NCBI RefSeq assembly: GCF_003113495.2 | Contig: NZ_CP084506.1 | Location: 3,576,683 to 3,640,682 of the forward strand | DNA from: Edwardsiella tarda ATCC 15947 = NBRC 105688 | GTDB taxonomy: Bacteria > Pseudomonadota > Gammaproteobacteria > Enterobacterales > Enterobacteriaceae | Direction: 5' to 3' | DNA length: 64,000 bases | In this document: in pieces, positions 53,430-62,880 of the stretch | Position numbering within the stretch: position 1 is the stretch's first letter | Layout of the letters: the number at the start of each line of letters is the position of its first letter | Position numbers and translations under genes: made by a program | The notes under the pieces: generated by a model | What the model was told of the DNA's origin: nothing | What the model saw: the letters and a program-made list of their open reading frames with translations, nothing else | Database searches by the model: none

Positions 53430-54255
53430 ATTGACTCATGCCCGGCACGACCATATGCACTGCCTTGCTCCCGGGTTGTTTAGGGCGATCTCGCATGGCC
53501 AACGCCGCCGTGACAAGCTGGAGGTGATTTACCGTTTCGGTGGTGGCAATCAGATCGAGTTCTCCGGGCCTGAGCCGTTGGGTGCAGATGACCTCCGTGT
53601 GCTTCAGGGGTTGGTTGCCATGGCTGGACTTGAGTCACAAAGTAACGAGATTGAGCCAGTTGCAGTGAGCGAAACTGGGACGATATTGCGAGATCTTCTG
53701 GATCTTCGTTGGGCTGCCAACCAGCAAAGGGTATTGGTGGTCAGAAGCAGCCTGCGCAAACTGGCCAAGGAGATTGGATACGCCAATCCTCGGGATACCA
53801 ATACTGTACGTTGCTGTATCGAGCGATTGTGGAAGGTGTCGGTAATCGCAAAGGTGGCTGGCCAGCGTAGCGGATTTCGCTTATTGGCGAACTATGTCAG
53901 TGACACTCAGACTGATGGACTTTTTGTGGCGCTTAATCCCTTGCTGACCTACGCCATTATGGGTAATGGTCGCCATGTTCGTATCGACATGACAGAAGTT
54001 CGGCACTTGAATGGCAGCATCGCTCGGTTGTTGCATCAGCGGCTATGTGCCTGGGTGGATTGTGGTCAGAAAAGGGCAGTGCAGTTAGACACCTTGGTCG
54101 CTTATGCCTTTCCCGATGAGGTCAGCACGGCCATCCATCGCAAGCGGCAATCACGAGTTCGCAAGGCATTGGATGAGCTGACTGCTTTGGGCTGGTCTAT
54201 CTGCGAACATGCCAAGGGGCGGTTTACCATCGGCCGGCCTGCACTATCACGATAA
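53416..54255 (+). CDS. repC: IncQ-type RepC origin-binding initiator
   Basis: A 279-residue protein (RSF1010 RepC 283) with clear RepC blocks: RHDHMHCLAPGLFRAI, IEFSGPEPLGADDLRVLQGL, CIERLWKVSVIAKVAG, FVALNPLLTYAIMGNG and ARLLHQRLCAWVD. RepC binds oriV iterons and recruits RepA. The GTG at 53416 preceded by GGGGG, inside the end of repA, gives the family length and coupling. I see no iteron array in the 158 bases after it. Confidence 0.9.
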   Translation: MPCFELTHARHDHMHCLAPGLFRAISHGQRRRDKLEVIYRFGGGNQIEFSGPEPLGADDLRVLQGLVAMAGLESQSNEIEPVAVSETGTILRDLLDLRWAANQQRVLVVRSSLRKLAKEIGYANPRDTNTVRCCIERLWKVSVIAKVAGQRSGFRLLANYVSDTQTDGLFVALNPLLTYAIMGNGRHVRIDMTEVRHLNGSIARLLHQRLCAWVDCGQKRAVQLDTLVAYAFPDEVSTAIHRKRQSRVRKALDELTALGWSICEHAKGRFTIGRPALSR

Positions 54256-54341
54256 CGGTCACAAGCCAATTCAGTGAAACCCAGTTACCGCTTGGGCTAC
54301 AGGGCGATCCTGAAATCCGATCTATATTATCTAAAATAATC

Positions 54342-54369
54342 TAGGCCAGCGCATAGTTGCGCTGGCCTA
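54342..54369. terminator. Bidirectional terminator between repC and int
   Basis: A perfect 12-base stem TAGGCCAGCGCA/TGCGCTGGCCTA with a 4-base loop TAGT sits between the convergent repC and integrase genes, preceded by an A/T-rich stretch and followed by TTTGTT. Typical of a shared terminator. Confidence 0.85.
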
Positions 54370-54413
54370 TTTGTTGGCTCTTCCTGGCCATGATCTCGTC
54401 GAGGGTGCTTCTA

Positions 54414-55553
54414 TCACCCCAAGACATTGGGGAAATCGAGCATGGCATCTCGGCGCCGCGATTCAAGAATGTCGGCGTAGATCTCGGTAGTTCTCAGCTC
54501 GCTGTGCCCCAGCAAGCGGGAGAGGGCATAGATATCGACGCCGCGGTTAAGCTGGATGACGGCGAAGGTATGACGCGCGCTGTGGAAGGTTACCTTCTTG
54601 GTTATACCCGCCTGCAACGCCCACCGGGTGAGCTCCATGTTTTGCCAAGCCGAGTACTTGAGGCCCTTGAAGATCCGCTCTGTTGCCTTGCCTGGGCGCC
54701 CCATCAGCTGCATCGCCATGTCATTCAAATCCAGGTATTGCAGGCCGCTGGTCTTTTTCTGGGTGAAGACGATACGGTAATGGCCATAGAAGGGCTCCAG
54801 CTCGGCCCAGGTCAGCTTGTGAATGTCGGACCAGCGTAAGCCAGTGCAACAAGAGAACAGAAAGGCGCGCTTAAGAACGTCGTACCGGCACTCGGCCTGG
54901 GCCAGGGCTCGTACCTCGTCTTCGGTCAGATAAACCCGTTTGTTCTTCTCCCCCTGGATAGCTTTGACACGTCGTACCGGATTATCCGGTAGCAGCCGTT
55001 CCTGCTCAGCCTGGTTCAGGGCCGCCCTTAACTTGTTGAAATAGGCACTCTGGGTGTTGCGGCTCAGTGGTGTGCCGCTTTTGGTGCGGGCCTTGTGCAT
55101 CAGGTAATGCCGAAAACCCTCCAGGAACAGCTGATCTACTTCCTCGAAAGTCAGCTCCGGCAGCTTATGGTACTGGCGTAAATGCTTGAGGGCTGATATC
55201 CAGATGGAATGGTTGCTCTTGCTGCCTGCCGCTTTTTGGTCTGTAACCTCTTGGAAGTACTCGAAGAAGCTGGCCTTGTAGGCGTTCGAGAAATCCAGAT
55301 GGTGTTTACCAGTCTCGTACTCGAAGAGTCGCTTGGCGCGGATGGCTTCGGCTGCTCGCTGGGTTTCTTTGTTGTGGAGCCGCTGTGCTGGGGTACGCGG
55401 CTTGTCGTATAGGAAGAGATCCAGGGGCTCTCTGCTGCGTTTGTGCTTGCGGATGCCCGTAGTTGGTTCAAGGTAGGAGCCGGCGTAATAGGTTAAGCGC
55501 AGAGCGCGCTTGCCTTCGGCGTCAGGTTCGCGGTATTCGATGCTGATCTTCAT
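54414..55553 (-). CDS. int: Tyrosine integrase
   Basis: A 379-residue site-specific recombinase. The catalytic residues are visible: R240 (CCTGLRWSD), K around 266-267, H324-R327 (FHSARHTF), H350 (LLGHSELR) and nucleophile Y359 (TTEIYADI). The N-terminal region resembles an arm-binding domain and is followed by a SAM-like core-binding domain (about 95-195). The start MKISIEYREP with GGGGGAC upstream was chosen over a longer reading. Style and wording resemble Bacteroidota-type integrases (phage_int_SAM_5 class) more than lambda or P4 ones. It lies 161 bases from attR and presumably integrates the island at mnmE. Confidence 0.92.
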   Translation of the reverse strand: MKISIEYREPDAEGKRALRLTYYAGSYLEPTTGIRKHKRSREPLDLFLYDKPRTPAQRLHNKETQRAAEAIRAKRLFEYETGKHHLDFSNAYKASFFEYFQEVTDQKAAGSKSNHSIWISALKHLRQYHKLPELTFEEVDQLFLEGFRHYLMHKARTKSGTPLSRNTQSAYFNKLRAALNQAEQERLLPDNPVRRVKAIQGEKNKRVYLTEDEVRALAQAECRYDVLKRAFLFSCCTGLRWSDIHKLTWAELEPFYGHYRIVFTQKKTSGLQYLDLNDMAMQLMGRPGKATERIFKGLKYSAWQNMELTRWALQAGITKKVTFHSARHTFAVIQLNRGVDIYALSRLLGHSELRTTEIYADILESRRRDAMLDFPNVLG

Positions 55554-55557
55554 GAGT

Positions 55558-55602
55558 GTCCCCCGAAAGTCCCCCGAGAGGTTACTTTGGGGACTCTCGG
55601 GG
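55558..55602. repeat. Short repeats between int and attR
   Basis: GTCCCCCGA occurs twice (55558-55566, 55569-55577), 11 bases apart, and CCCCGAGAG (55572-55580) has an exact inverted partner CTCTCGGGG (55594-55602). They sit immediately upstream of the int start. They could be integrase arm sites, an excisionase site or an int operator. Confidence 0.5.
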
Positions 55603-55714
55603 TAAATTCTCACGAAACAAGATCAGGCAAGAATAGCCAGTAAAAAACAAAGTCAATTATTTACAATGCATTATGTTCTCACCGGCTACTTTTTATTGCT
55701 GATTTTTCACCACA

Positions 55715-55732
55715 TTATTTTCCAATGCAGAA
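55715..55732 (-). repeat. Right attachment site attR (3' end of mnmE)
   Basis: TTATTTTCCAATGCAGAA; read on the minus strand TTC TGC ATT GGA AAA TAA, the last codons of mnmE. It matches attL at 16 of 18 positions, and both differences are synonymous (ATT/ATC, GGA/GGC). Confidence 0.9.
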
Positions 55733-57082
55733 GCTGGTGAAGATGCGCCCCAACAGATCGTCGGAGGTAAACTCGCCGGTGATCTCGCTGAGGGATTGTT
55801 GGGCCAGGCGTAACTCTTCCGCGAGCAGCTCGCCGGCCATGGCACCGAGTAACTGATCTTTACCCTGTTGGAGATGGATAGCGGCCTGCTCCAGCGCCTG
55901 TAGGTGGCGGCGACGGGCCAGAAATCCCCCCTCAAGATGCGTCTCAAAGCCCATGCTTTGCTTCAAGTGATCGCGTAGCACATCGATACCCGCCCCGGTA
56001 CGGGCCGACAGACGCACCAGCGTGTGGCCGTGACTCGAACTGATCCCTAGCGGTTCGCCGGTCATATCGGCCTTATTGCGCACCACGGTGATCGGCAGGC
56101 TAGCCGGCAGACGCGCGATGAAATCGGGCCAGATAGTGGCGGGATCGGTGGCGTCGGTGGTGGTACCGTCGACCATAAACAGCACCCGATCGGCCTGCTC
56201 GATCTCTTGCCAGGCACGTTCGATACCGATGCGCTCCACCTCGTCGCTGGCCTCCCGTAAGCCGGCGGTATCGATGATATGCAACGGCATACCGTCAATG
56301 TGGATGTGTTCACGCAGGACATCGCGGGTGGTACCGGCAATATCGGTAACGATGGCGGCCTCTCGCCCCGCCAGGGCGTTGAGTAGGCTGGATTTCCCGG
56401 CGTTGGGCCGCCCGGCGATCACCACCTTCATGCCTTCGCGTAGCAGACTTCCCTGACGCGCCTCGGCGCGAACATCGGCCAGTTCATGCATCACCGCATT
56501 GAGCTGCGCCTCGATCTTACCGTCGGAGAGGAAGTCAATCTCCTCATCGGGAAAGTCGATGGCGGCCTCGACGTAGATCCGCAGGTGAGTCAGCGACTCG
56601 ACCAGTTGATTCACGCGTGCCGAAAAGACCCCTTGTAACGAGTTGACCGCCGAGCGCGCCGCTTGCTCAGAGCTGGCATCGATCAGATCGGCGATCGCCT
56701 CAGCCTGCGCCAGATCCATCTTATCATTCAGGAAAGCGCGTTCGGAGAACTCGCCGGGGCGGGCGATACGCAACCCAGGCAGCTGTAAGATACGCTTCAA
56801 CAGCAGATCGAGGATCACCGGGCCGCCGTGGCCTTGTAGCTCCAGTACATCTTCACCGGTGAAGGAGTTCGGTCCGGGAAAATAGAGGGCGATCCCCTGA
56901 TCCAGCAACGTCCCGTCCTGGTCGCGAAACGGTAAGTAGTCGGCGTAGCGCGGCTTAGGCAGTTTACCCAGGAGTGCTTGGGCAACGGCCTGAGCCTGTG
57001 GGCCGGAGACGCGCAGGATCCCTACGCCGCCGCGTCCCGGAGCGGTAGCCTGGGCGACGATGGTGTCGGATGGAGTGATCAT
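55715..57082 (-). CDS. mnmE: tRNA modification GTPase MnmE
   Basis: A 455-residue protein (E. coli 454). The N-terminal tetrahydrofolate-binding domain ([20 protein letters not shown]) is followed by a helical domain and a Ras-like G domain with GRPNAGKSS (P-loop), [14 protein letters not shown] and the NKAD motif as VVRNKADM; the C-terminus is FCIGK, with the catalytic cysteine of the C-[I/L]-G-K motif. With MnmG (12811-14700) it modifies tRNA wobble uridines. The island is inserted at its last 18 bases without altering the protein. Confidence 0.97.
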   Translation of the reverse strand: MITPSDTIVAQATAPGRGGVGILRVSGPQAQAVAQALLGKLPKPRYADYLPFRDQDGTLLDQGIALYFPGPNSFTGEDVLELQGHGGPVILDLLLKRILQLPGLRIARPGEFSERAFLNDKMDLAQAEAIADLIDASSEQAARSAVNSLQGVFSARVNQLVESLTHLRIYVEAAIDFPDEEIDFLSDGKIEAQLNAVMHELADVRAEARQGSLLREGMKVVIAGRPNAGKSSLLNALAGREAAIVTDIAGTTRDVLREHIHIDGMPLHIIDTAGLREASDEVERIGIERAWQEIEQADRVLFMVDGTTTDATDPATIWPDFIARLPASLPITVVRNKADMTGEPLGISSSHGHTLVRLSARTGAGIDVLRDHLKQSMGFETHLEGGFLARRRHLQALEQAAIHLQQGKDQLLGAMAGELLAEELRLAQQSLSEITGEFTSDDLLGRIFTSFCIGK

Positions 57083-57137
57083 ATTCTCTCTCTTTTGGCG
57101 TTGAGTGCATGCCCGAGATGGCGAGCACGAAAACAAG

Positions 57138-57165
57138 AAAAAAGGGGCGGTCATCCGACCGCCCC
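57138..57165 (-). terminator. Terminator after yidC
   Basis: A 9-base stem GGGGCGGTC/GACCGCCCC with loop ATCC, followed on the minus strand by TTTTTT, lies 27 bases after the yidC stop. It separates yidC from mnmE. Confidence 0.85.
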
Positions 57166-57191
57166 CCTGGTACCTCATGCGTTAGCGCGGG

Positions 57192-58817
57192 TTATTTCTT
57201 ATCCCGGCTGTGCAGACCGCGTTTTTCCAAACCGCGGTAGATCAGCTGCTGCTGGATGATGGTTACCAGGTTGCTGACGATATAGTACAGCACCAGACCG
57301 GACGGGAACCACAGGAAGAAGACAGTAAAGATAACCGGCATAAAGGTCATGATCTTCTGCTGCATCGGATCGGTGACGGTGGTCGGTGACATCTTCTGGA
57401 TGAAGAACATGGTCACGCCCATCAGGATCGGCAGGATGTAGTACGGGCTCGGCGCGGCCAAGTCATGGATCCACAGGGCAAAAGGCGCCTGACGCAGCTC
57501 GACAGAGCCCATCAGCATGTAGTACAGGGCCAGGAAGATTGGCATCTGGATCAGCAGCGGGAAGCAGCCGCCCAGCGGGTTAACCTTCTCTGCCTTGTAC
57601 AGCGCCATCATCTCTTGGCTCATGCGCTGTTTGTCGTCACCGATACGCTCACGCATCGCCTGCAACTTGGGTTGCAGCATACGCATCTTGGCCATCGAGG
57701 TGTACTGCGCCTTGGTCAGCGGGTACATGATGCCGCGTACGATGAAGGTGATGATGATGATCGCGAAGCCCCAGTTACCGACGAAGCTGTGGATCAGCTG
57801 CAGCAGTTTGAACAGCGGCTGAGAGATAAACCACAGCCAACCGTAATCCACCGTTAAATCGAGGTGTGGAGCCACGGCAGCCATGTCGCTTTGCAGTTCA
57901 GGGCCGACCCACAACGTGGTGCTGAGAACCTGTTCGGTGTTCGGTGCGACGCTGACAGACGGTGCCTTGTAACCGATAGCTGCCTGGCCATTGCCTAGGT
58001 TAGCGGTATAGAAGGTATTCACGCCGCTGTCATGCGGGATCCACGCGGTGGCGAAGTACTGTTGCAGCATGGCGACCCAGCCGCCTTTAGTCTGCACGTT
58101 CAGGTTCTTGTCTTCGATATCGCTGAAGCTGTACTTCTGATACTTGTCATCGCTGGAGGAGTAGGCCGCGCCGCGGAAGGTGTGCAGCGCAAAGTTGCTG
58201 CTACCGGTATCGCGGTGTTTCGGCAGATCGACAGACTGCTTAAGCTGACCGAACAGGGTCAGATCCAGCGCCTCGTGGCTGTCGTTCTTCACCTTGTAGT
58301 CAACGGCGATGGCATAGTCATTGCGCTTGAGTACGAAGGTCTTGGTATAGACGACGCCGTTCGGTGCGGTATAAGTCAACGGAATACGTAACTCATCCTG
58401 TCCCGGCAGCATCTCATAGCTGGTTTGGTTCGCGTTATACAGCGGGCGCGGACCATTGGCCGGATTGTCCGGACCACTTTTACCCGTCAGACCGCTCTGA
58501 GCCTGATAGATAAACTGTGGCGTGGTTTCCAGCAGTTGGAATGGGGTATTTGAGCCCAGAGTAGCCGGATAGGCCAACAGATCGGCCTGCTCGATGTCAC
58601 CACCGCGGGTGTTGATGGTCAAAGCCAGTACATCGGTCTTAACCGTAATAAGCTTACCCTGGCCGCTTTCCGGTACTGCTTGGCTAGCGGCGTCGCTGAC
58701 GCTCTGTCCTGCTGTCTGAGCAACCGGCTGCGGATTGTGGTCCGTCTGCCAGGCCTGCCAGATTAAGAAGGACACGAACAGCAGAGCGACGAGGAATAGA
58801 TTACGTTGCGAATCCAT
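57192..58817 (-). CDS. yidC: Membrane protein insertase YidC
   Basis: A 541-residue inner-membrane insertase (E. coli 548). It has an N-terminal signal anchor ([21 protein letters not shown]), a large periplasmic beta domain, and five further membrane segments with the YidC/Oxa1 core ([20 protein letters not shown]; here NWGFAI). It inserts proteins such as subunit c and assists SecYEG. The ATG at 58817 is the family start; upstream in-frame codons belong to yidD. Confidence 0.97.
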   Translation of the reverse strand: MDSQRNLFLVALLFVSFLIWQAWQTDHNPQPVAQTAGQSVSDAASQAVPESGQGKLITVKTDVLALTINTRGGDIEQADLLAYPATLGSNTPFQLLETTPQFIYQAQSGLTGKSGPDNPANGPRPLYNANQTSYEMLPGQDELRIPLTYTAPNGVVYTKTFVLKRNDYAIAVDYKVKNDSHEALDLTLFGQLKQSVDLPKHRDTGSSNFALHTFRGAAYSSSDDKYQKYSFSDIEDKNLNVQTKGGWVAMLQQYFATAWIPHDSGVNTFYTANLGNGQAAIGYKAPSVSVAPNTEQVLSTTLWVGPELQSDMAAVAPHLDLTVDYGWLWFISQPLFKLLQLIHSFVGNWGFAIIIITFIVRGIMYPLTKAQYTSMAKMRMLQPKLQAMRERIGDDKQRMSQEMMALYKAEKVNPLGGCFPLLIQMPIFLALYYMLMGSVELRQAPFALWIHDLAAPSPYYILPILMGVTMFFIQKMSPTTVTDPMQQKIMTFMPVIFTVFFLWFPSGLVLYYIVSNLVTIIQQQLIYRGLEKRGLHSRDKK

Positions 58818-58818
58818 C

Positions 58819-59073
58819 TTAATGTTCTCTGTTATTGGTTTTCGGCGGCACGGGATCATCGCCACCTGGGTTCAAAGGGTGGCATTTTAATACGCGTTTC
58901 AGTGTCAACCAACTGCCTTTTACCATTCCAAACCTGCGCAATGCCTCAATTCCGTATTGCGAGCAGGTGGGATGGAAGCGACAGTGTGGCCCAAGTAGCG
59001 GACTGATGAAACGCTGATAACCTCGTATCAGCGTAATCAGGAGGCGCGAACCTGGCGACAATGGCGACGCCAT
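58819..59073 (-). CDS. yidD: Membrane protein insertion efficiency factor YidD
   Basis: An 84-residue protein (E. coli 85) with the family core [29 protein letters not shown] and [12 protein letters not shown]. It is a peripheral inner-membrane protein that assists YidC-mediated insertion. It overlaps rnpA by 37 bases and ends one base before yidC, the conserved arrangement. Confidence 0.95.
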   Translation of the reverse strand: MASPLSPGSRLLITLIRGYQRFISPLLGPHCRFHPTCSQYGIEALRRFGMVKGSWLTLKRVLKCHPLNPGGDDPVPPKTNNREH

Positions 59074-59396
59074 AATTTTTCCAACATCTCTGTCAGCGCC
59101 CGATTATCGAGTTCCTGAACGCCCTTTTTGACGATTACCACAAAGTCCATGGCTGGCAGCGAATGCTGACGCAAGCGGAAACTTTCACGTGTCAGACGCT
59201 TGATGCGGTTACGCTCATGAGCGCGTTTGACATGTTTTTTGGCGACAGTAAGACCGATGCGGGGATACCCCAGCGAGTTCATACGGCCGAGAATGGTAAG
59301 TTGGGGCGTACCGGCTCGTTGCGGTTGCTGGAAGACGAAATTGAAGTGATTGGGAGTTAACAAACGTAACTCCCTAGGAAAACTTAGCTTAACCAC
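59037..59396 (-). CDS. rnpA: Ribonuclease P protein component
   Basis: A 119-residue basic protein, same length as E. coli RnpA. The family motif is [18 protein letters not shown] near residues 56-73. It binds the RNA subunit to process tRNA 5' ends. It lies 17 bases after rpmH and is cotranscribed with it. Confidence 0.97.
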   Translation of the reverse strand: MVKLSFPRELRLLTPNHFNFVFQQPQRAGTPQLTILGRMNSLGYPRIGLTVAKKHVKRAHERNRIKRLTRESFRLRQHSLPAMDFVVIVKKGVQELDNRALTEMLEKLWRRHCRQVRAS

Positions 59397-59413
59397 TAAT
59401 CTGGTCAGCTAAA

Positions 59414-59566
<153 letters not shown>

Positions 59567-59658
59567 CTAAACTTTAAATAATTACTGATCAGTAAACGCG
59601 TTTGGCTACTCGACGTGAGAACGACCGACGCCTCAATCGCATATATTAAAGAGGCAGG

Positions 59659-59687
59659 ATTGTAATAATTGTACAGTCCTGAGTCAA
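59659..59687 (-). promoter_or_regulatory. rpmH promoter
   Basis: On the minus strand, -35 TTGACT (59682-59687) and -10 TACAAT (59659-59664) are 17 bases apart, about 105 bases before the rpmH start. A strong sigma-70 promoter, as expected for a ribosomal protein operon. Confidence 0.8.
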
Positions 59688-60281
59688 TTGACTTATGCCA
59701 AGCAGCTCACCTGAGCTCAGACGGGTAAACCCGCCTCTCACCGTCACACCTAACCTTCCGGAGGGTTGGGATACTGCGTTTCCGGCAACAGAACGCAGGC
59801 GTAACGCGTGGGTGGCAAATTATACGGACTCCCTATCAAAGCGCAAGGATCTTAGTGTGATCCTTGTGTCGATCCTCGGATCGGTGCGTCGCCGCGCGAC
59901 GGTTTCTCTGAAATTCCCTACTTTGTGTCATTACTAACGCTATAGTGGATAGAAAAAGAGATAATCCATCATTGGTTTCGTCAGGGACTGTGGATAAAAA
60001 GGATCGATTCTGTGCAGAAGAAGAGGATCTTCTGTGTGGTTTAGGCTATGATCCGCCATCCTGATCGCGATCCCCACTACGGGAAAGCGGTTGTGCGAAA
60101 AGTCCGCGCAAGCGGTGACCAGGAAGTGGTCAAGTTGTGGGTAACCTGTTTATGATCCCCGCCTCCCTGTTGGGATCCGGACGCATTGCGTGTCGCGGGT
60201 TATCGACTGCACTTCCGGTAATGAAAAAACTCTGAGTATCCTAATCATTTCTTATTTATCTTTGTTCGAGTGGAGTCCGCC
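59688..60281 (+). promoter_or_regulatory. dnaA control region
   Basis: A gap without a supported gene. It holds a consensus DnaA box on the minus strand (TGTGGATAA, 59989-59997) and a one-mismatch copy (TGTGGGTAA, 60136-60144), consistent with autoregulation by DnaA. Eleven GATC sites occur between 59848 and 60178, far above chance, pointing to SeqA sequestration as known for E. coli dnaA. Exact dnaA promoters cannot be fixed by eye. An 80-codon ORF at 59695-59937 has no protein-like features. Confidence 0.7.
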
Positions 60282-61673
60282 GTGTCACTTTCGCTTTGGC
60301 AGCAGTGTCTTGCCCGATTGCAGGATGAGTTACCTGCCACAGAATTCAGCATGTGGATCCGTCCTCTTCAGGCGGAGCTCAGTGACAACACGCTGGCGCT
60401 GTATGCGCCCAACCGCTTTGTTCTCGATTGGGTTCGTGATAAATATTTAAATAATATCAATGGACTACTCAACGATTTTTGCGGTGCGGACGCTCCTGTT
60501 TTACGTTTCGAGGTCGGCAGCAAGCCAGCGGCGCCGAGCGTAGTGAGCCATCACGTGGGTAATGGCGCTAGTCCGGCGCCCACCAGCGTACGGGCCACTA
60601 GCCCGACTCGCCCGAGCTGGGAGCGCGTGGCAGCGCAGCCTGAGCTCTCTTACCGCTCGAATGTGAATCCAAAGCACACCTTCGATAACTTCGTCGAGGG
60701 TAAGTCTAACCAATTGGCGCGCGCGGCGGCGCGTCAGGTGGCGGATAACCCAGGCGGGGCTTACAATCCACTGTTCTTATATGGCGGCACCGGTTTAGGT
60801 AAGACTCACCTGTTACACGCTGTGGGCAATGGCATCATGGCGCGTAAGCCCAATGCTAAGGTGGTCTACATGCATTCCGAGCGCTTCGTACAGGATATGG
60901 TGAAAGCGTTGCAGAACAACGCGATCGAAGAGTTTAAGCGCTACTACCGCTCCGTCGACGCATTATTGATTGATGATATTCAGTTTTTCGCCAACAAAGA
61001 GCGTTCGCAGGAGGAGTTTTTCCATACCTTCAACGCGCTGCTGGAAGGCAATCAACAGATCATCTTGACCTCCGACCGCTATCCTAAAGAGATTAATGGG
61101 GTCGAGGATCGTCTGAAATCCCGCTTCGGCTGGGGATTGACGGTCGCCATCGAGCCACCGGAGTTGGAGACGCGCGTCGCCATCTTGATGAAGAAGGCCG
61201 ACGAGAACGACATCCGCTTGCCGGGTGAGGTGGCGTTCTTCATTGCCAAACGTCTGCGTTCCAATGTGCGCGAGTTGGAAGGTGCACTGAACCGCGTGAT
61301 TGCTAATGCTAACTTCACAGGACGCGCGATCACCATCGATTTTGTGCGTGAGGCGCTGCGAGATCTGCTAGCACTGCAAGAAAAACTGGTCACCATCGAT
61401 AACATTCAGAAGACGGTGGCGGAGTATTACAAAATTAAAGTGGCGGATCTGCTTTCCAAGCGCCGTTCCCGCTCGGTCGCGCGTCCACGTCAAATGGCGA
61501 TGGCCTTGGCCAAGGAGTTGACCAACCACAGTCTGCCGGAGATCGGGGATGCCTTTGGTGGCCGTGACCATACCACGGTACTGCATGCCTGCCGTAAGAT
61601 CGAGCAACTGCGGGAAGAGAGCCACGACATCAAAGAAGATTTTTCAAATCTAATCAGAACGTTGTCATCCTAA
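60282..61673 (+). CDS. dnaA: Chromosomal replication initiator DnaA
   Basis: A 463-residue AAA+ initiator (E. coli 467). The GTG start at 60282 with GAGTGGAGTCC upstream is the same as in E. coli. Domain I begins [18 protein letters not shown]; a shorter variable linker follows; Walker A is GGTGLGKTH and Walker [11 protein letters not shown]; the C-terminal DNA-binding domain has the signature around [15 protein letters not shown]. It binds the DnaA boxes at oriC (12438-12715). Confidence 0.98.
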   Translation: MSLSLWQQCLARLQDELPATEFSMWIRPLQAELSDNTLALYAPNRFVLDWVRDKYLNNINGLLNDFCGADAPVLRFEVGSKPAAPSVVSHHVGNGASPAPTSVRATSPTRPSWERVAAQPELSYRSNVNPKHTFDNFVEGKSNQLARAAARQVADNPGGAYNPLFLYGGTGLGKTHLLHAVGNGIMARKPNAKVVYMHSERFVQDMVKALQNNAIEEFKRYYRSVDALLIDDIQFFANKERSQEEFFHTFNALLEGNQQIILTSDRYPKEINGVEDRLKSRFGWGLTVAIEPPELETRVAILMKKADENDIRLPGEVAFFIAKRLRSNVRELEGALNRVIANANFTGRAITIDFVREALRDLLALQEKLVTIDNIQKTVAEYYKIKVADLLSKRRSRSVARPRQMAMALAKELTNHSLPEIGDAFGGRDHTTVLHACRKIEQLREESHDIKEDFSNLIRTLSS

Positions 61674-61697
61674 TTACCTAACAGTCATCGTAGCGAT

Positions 61698-62798
61698 ATG
61701 AAATTTATTGTTGAGCGTGAGCATCTTATCAAGCCGTTGCAACAGGTGAGCAGTCCGCTGGGCGGCCGTCCTACGTTGCCGATCCTGGGTAACCTGTTGC
61801 TGCAGGTGGAAGATGGCCATCTGTCGCTGACCGGCACTGACCTGGAGATGGAGATGGTGGCCCGAGTGCCGCTGTCACAGCCCCATGAAGCGGGGGCGAC
61901 CACCGTACCGGCGCGCAAGTTTTTGGATATTTGTCGCGGCTTGCCGGACGGCGCCGAGATTTCGGTAGCGCTGGATGGCGATCGCATGCTGGTGCGCTCT
62001 GGGCGTAGTCGTTTCTCCCTGTCAACATTGCCAGCGGCGGACTTCCCCAATCTGGATGACTGGCAGAGTGAGGTCGAGTTTACCCTACCGCAGGCGACCC
62101 TGAAGCGCCTGATCGAGGCCACTCAATTCTCGATGGCCCACCAGGATGTACGCTACTATCTGAACGGTATGTTGTTCGAGACCGAGGGAGAAGAGCTACG
62201 TACCGTGGCGACAGACGGCCACCGTCTGGCCGTGTGTTCGATGCCTATCGGTCAAAGTCTGCCGCACCATTCGGTGATCGTGCCGCGTAAAGGGGTCATC
62301 GAGCTGATGCGACTCCTGGATGGGGGTGAGACGCCGTTGCGCTTGCAGATCGGCAGCAACAACCTGCGAGCACACGTCGGTGGCTTCATCTTCACCTCTA
62401 AGCTCGTTGACGGTCGTTTCCCAGATTATCGCCGCGTATTACCGAAAAACCCCGATAAAACGCTTGAAGCTGGCTGTGATGAATTGAAGCAGGCCTTCGC
62501 CCGGGCGGCGATTCTCTCGAACGAGAAATTCCGTGGGGTGCGTCTGCATGTCAGTCATAACCAGCTTAAGATCACCGCGAATAACCCCGAGCAGGAAGAG
62601 GCGGAAGAGTTGCTGGATGTCAATTATCCCGGCAGCGATCTGGAGATTGGGTTCAACGTCAGTTATGTGCTGGATGTCCTCAATGCGCTGAAGTGTGAGC
62701 GTGTGGTGATGATGTTGACGGATGCGGTATCCAGCGTGCAGATCGAAGATGCCGCCAGCCAGGCGGCGGTCTATGTCGTGATGCCGATGCGTCTGTGA
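61698..62798 (+). CDS. dnaN: DNA polymerase III beta sliding clamp
   Basis: A 366-residue clamp, same length as E. coli DnaN. It begins MKFIVEREHLIKPLQQVSSP and ends AAVYVVMPMRL, both strongly conserved. Dimers encircle DNA and tether polymerases. It lies 24 bases after dnaA in the usual dnaA-dnaN-recF operon. Confidence 0.98.
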   Translation: MKFIVEREHLIKPLQQVSSPLGGRPTLPILGNLLLQVEDGHLSLTGTDLEMEMVARVPLSQPHEAGATTVPARKFLDICRGLPDGAEISVALDGDRMLVRSGRSRFSLSTLPAADFPNLDDWQSEVEFTLPQATLKRLIEATQFSMAHQDVRYYLNGMLFETEGEELRTVATDGHRLAVCSMPIGQSLPHHSVIVPRKGVIELMRLLDGGETPLRLQIGSNNLRAHVGGFIFTSKLVDGRFPDYRRVLPKNPDKTLEAGCDELKQAFARAAILSNEKFRGVRLHVSHNQLKITANNPEQEEAEELLDVNYPGSDLEIGFNVSYVLDVLNALKCERVVMMLTDAVSSVQIEDAASQAAVYVVMPMRL

Positions 62799-62880
62799 TC
62801 ATGTGGGTCATTGACATTGTGCGTACGTTGGCGGTGTCGCCTCGCAGGAGAGGGGCGCCGTGCTCAGAGGGATGGTGCGC

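Larger units (their letters stand above)
38947..55732. mobile_element. Genomic island integrated at the 3' end of mnmE
   Basis: About 16.8 kb between two 18-base imperfect direct repeats, with an integrase reading away from the mnmE end. Contents from left: broken serine recombinase, three very short membrane-protein ORFs, broken HTH gene, four-gene DUF499/DUF3780/DUF1156/PLD-helicase defence operon, IS5-family remnant with nested IS2-like element, HTH gene, IncQ-like repA-repC, tyrosine integrase. The defence genes are visibly more AT-rich than the flanking backbone. No conjugation genes or relaxase are seen, so the element could at most be mobilised by a helper. The insertion site is the one used by SGI1-type islands, but the integrase does not look like a reason to call it SGI1. 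Confidence 0.9.

Noticed and set aside
38947..55732. Calling the island an SGI1 variant
   Set aside because: Only the insertion site agrees. The integrase style, IncQ-like rep genes and cargo do not match what I know of SGI1.
59695..59937. 80-codon plus-strand ORF upstream of dnaA
   Set aside because: No recognisable domain, no good ribosome-binding site, and it lies over the rpmH/dnaA control region; more likely chance.
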